The notes below the pieces were generated by a model. It saw nothing but the letters and a program-made list of their open reading frames with translations, did no database searches and was not told the origin of the DNA. DNA of 33,041 bases, taken from an uncultured Eubacteriales bacterium (lineage in GTDB: Bacteria; Bacillota; Clostridia; Oscillospirales; Acutalibacteraceae). The translations under genes were made by a program, and so were the position numbers. The stretch lies in assembly GCA_900316345.1 (NCBI GenBank), contig ONCR01000013.1:1-33041 (forward strand), given 5' to 3'. Below, one piece after another: positions 31,756 through 33,041 of this stretch; position 1 is the stretch's first letter; every line of letters begins with the position of its first letter.

Positions 31756-32925
31756 GTGATTTCATTGACAGGCTTGTTAATTAAATACGTTAAAAAACGC
31801 CGGCCCGAAAACGAAAGGGAAGCTTTCGGCTTGCTCAGCGGCTATACGGGAATAATTTGTAATCTTCTTCTTTGCGCCGTAAAATTCACGCTCGGAGCGC
31901 TTACGGGCGCGGTTTCCGTTACGGCGGACGCGATTAATAATCTTACCGACGCAAGTGTAAATATTGTTACCATTGCAGGAACAAAGCTTTCCCTTAAGCC
32001 CGTTGATAAGGAGCACCCCTTTGGCCACGGGAGGGCGGAATATATTTCCGCGCTTGTTGTTGCCTTTTCGGTTTTCATTATGAGCTTTGAGCTTGCAAAA
32101 AGCTCCGTTTTAAAAATTATTCACCCAAAAGAGGTTACGTTCGGCGCTGCATACCTAATCATATTGATACTCGCAGTTTCGGTTAAGCTCTGGATGGCTT
32201 ATTTCAACAGCAGGCTTTATAAAATTACCGCTAATCTTAACCTTAAGGCAGTTATGAAGGACAGCCTTAACGATTGCATTGCAACGGGCGCAACAATCGC
32301 CGTTATCGTTGCGGCAGGTAAATATAATATTTACCGTATTGACGGAATAATAGGGCTTGCGGTTGCCGTTGTTGTGTTCTTTTCGGGCGTGTTTATTGTT
32401 AAGGATATTTTAGGCCCTCTTCTCGGCGAGCCGCCGTCAAAGGAGCTTACAGACCGTATTGAGGAAATAATTCTTGAAAATCCTTCGGTTTTCGGCGTTC
32501 ACGATTTAATTGTTCATAACTACGGCCCGGGAAGAATAATCGCTTCGGCTCACGCCGAAATGCCGTCAAAGCTTGATTTAACCGCGGCGCACGATATTAT
32601 TGACCTTGCCGAGCGTAAAATTACCGAGGAGCTGAATATAAATATATGTATTCATATTGACCCCGTTGCAACCGACGACGGTGAGCTTGAAAAATACAAA
32701 ACCCTGACTGAAATTATAATCAGCGAATTTAATCCCGATTTCACCTTCCACGATTTCAGGCTCGGCGAAAGGAATAATAAAAAGCTGCTTACCTTTGATT
32801 TGGTTATACCGTTTGAATACGAGGGAGAAAAGGAAAAAATAGAAAAACGGCTTAAAAGCATTTACCTTTCCAAGCTTCCCGATACGGAGCTTGATATAAA
32901 CATCGAGCATTCATATACAGAATAG
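31756..32925 (+). CDS. cation diffusion facilitator transporter, Mn/Fe-type motifs
   Basis: The ~389-residue protein is a CDF exporter with about six membrane helices and a cytoplasmic C-terminal domain (TDRIEEIILENPSVFGVHDL). Metal site residues are in NNLTD (NxxxD, TM2, in ADAINNLTDAS) and DSLND (DxxxD, TM5). The loop HPFGHGRAEYIS is characteristic. The NxxxD/DxxxD pair is, from memory, the one found in Mn exporters such as MntE, whereas zinc exporters have HxxxD in TM5. The start is uncertain: GTG 31756 (used here) or TTG 31765, which has GGAAG at a better distance and a more usual N-terminus (MTGLLIKYVKKR). Spacing of seven bases to feoB implies co-transcription, giving paired metal import and export. 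Confidence 0.88.
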   Translation: MISLTGLLIKYVKKRRPENEREAFGLLSGYTGIICNLLLCAVKFTLGALTGAVSVTADAINNLTDASVNIVTIAGTKLSLKPVDKEHPFGHGRAEYISALVVAFSVFIMSFELAKSSVLKIIHPKEVTFGAAYLIILILAVSVKLWMAYFNSRLYKITANLNLKAVMKDSLNDCIATGATIAVIVAAGKYNIYRIDGIIGLAVAVVVFFSGVFIVKDILGPLLGEPPSKELTDRIEEIILENPSVFGVHDLIVHNYGPGRIIASAHAEMPSKLDLTAAHDIIDLAERKITEELNINICIHIDPVATDDGELEKYKTLTEIIISEFNPDFTFHDFRLGERNNKKLLTFDLVIPFEYEGEKEKIEKRLKSIYLSKLPDTELDINIEHSYTE

Positions 32926-32943
32926 CGTTTCAACAGCCCTCAG

Positions 32944-32970
32944 TTGGGGCGTCCGTCATAAAGAAGGTTA
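32944..32970 (+). repeat. dispersed repeat copy 2
   Basis: TTGGGGCGTCCGTCATAAAG and the following GAAGGTTA match 25340-25365 at about 22 of 27 positions. It lies in the 3' region of the CDF gene, before the terminator. Confidence 0.4.
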
Positions 32971-33007
32971 GGTTTTGGCTTTATCCTTTTGCCCCTAACA
33001 ACATAAA

Positions 33008-33041
33008 AAACCGTCTGAATACGCAAGTATGCAGACGGTTT
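33008..33041. terminator. terminator hairpin at the window end
   Basis: 33008-33022 (AAACCGTCTGAATAC) pairs with 33027-33041 with one mismatch and a GCAA tetraloop. The A and T ends allow use from either strand. A T-run beyond the window cannot be seen. Confidence 0.7.

Noticed and set aside
1-33041. tRNA, rRNA, known riboswitch or phage genes
   Set aside because: I looked through intergenic regions; none exceeds about 180 bases and none shows such a structure or sequence.

Overview
The window looks like a chromosomal segment of a gut-type anaerobic Firmicute, probably a Clostridia member near Oscillospiraceae/Ruminococcaceae. The evidence is strong Shine-Dalgarno sites (AAAGGAG, GGAGGA), TTGNNN/TATAAT promoters, moderate GC content, iron-sulfur and flavin redox genes, surface proteins with 'YGxAAxxYF' and 'PTCTEQGYTTYTC' repeats, and an intracellular GH95 fucosidase. 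This assignment is inference from gene content. I found no rRNA, tRNA, CRISPR array or complete insertion sequence.

Layout. (1) 1-6698 is a secreted/surface block: the 3' end of a surface protein, a lipoprotein, a small Ig-like/FnIII protein and a 1425-residue surface protein ending in an intein-like Hint domain. Each of the two large proteins is followed, behind a near-perfect ribosome binding site, by a paralogous ~55-residue peptide. (2) 6757-7344 is luxS with its own promoter. (3) 7442-11279 is a GPH-type sugar transporter and a cytoplasmic GH95 alpha-L-fucosidase, closed by a long bidirectional terminator. (4) 11272-13599 (minus strand) is an acyl-activation trio: AMP-forming ligase, acyl carrier protein and acyl-ACP thioesterase. 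(5) Divergent from it, 13765-24394 (plus) is a redox cluster: an amine-oxidase-like flavoprotein, a phytoene-desaturase-like flavoprotein, an FNR/[2Fe-2S] reductase, two paralogous ~940-975-residue Fe-S/GltD-type fusion flavoproteins and a HypA-like protein. Groups (4) and (5) share a promoter region and are the best candidate for an undescribed system. They may form an acyl-ACP-linked or lipid-directed anaerobic redox pathway, with substrate unknown. (6) 24501-25312 is a pair of small unknown membrane proteins behind a promoter whose -35 box overlaps a CsoR-operator-like palindrome. (7) 25371-25832 is a small inverted-repeat-flanked element carrying a DUF559 endonuclease-like gene, followed by an AT-rich GNAT acetyltransferase. 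(8) 26542-29224 (minus) is larE-larB-larC, for nickel-pincer nucleotide cofactor synthesis, with no larA in the window. (9) 29404-32925 (plus) is a FeoA-FeoB fusion iron transporter and a CDF metal exporter of the NxxxD/DxxxD type.

How the genes may work together. The right third is metal handling: Fe(II) import, probable Mn/Fe export and nickel cofactor assembly. It could supply the Fe-S-rich proteins of the redox cluster, and HypA adds a second possible nickel link. In the redox cluster, NAD(P)H electrons could pass through the FNR/[2Fe-2S] protein or the Fe-S/GltD fusions to the two desaturase-like flavoproteins. The adjacent ligase/ACP/thioesterase would load and release an acyl substrate. 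Co-function is inferred from neighbourhood only.
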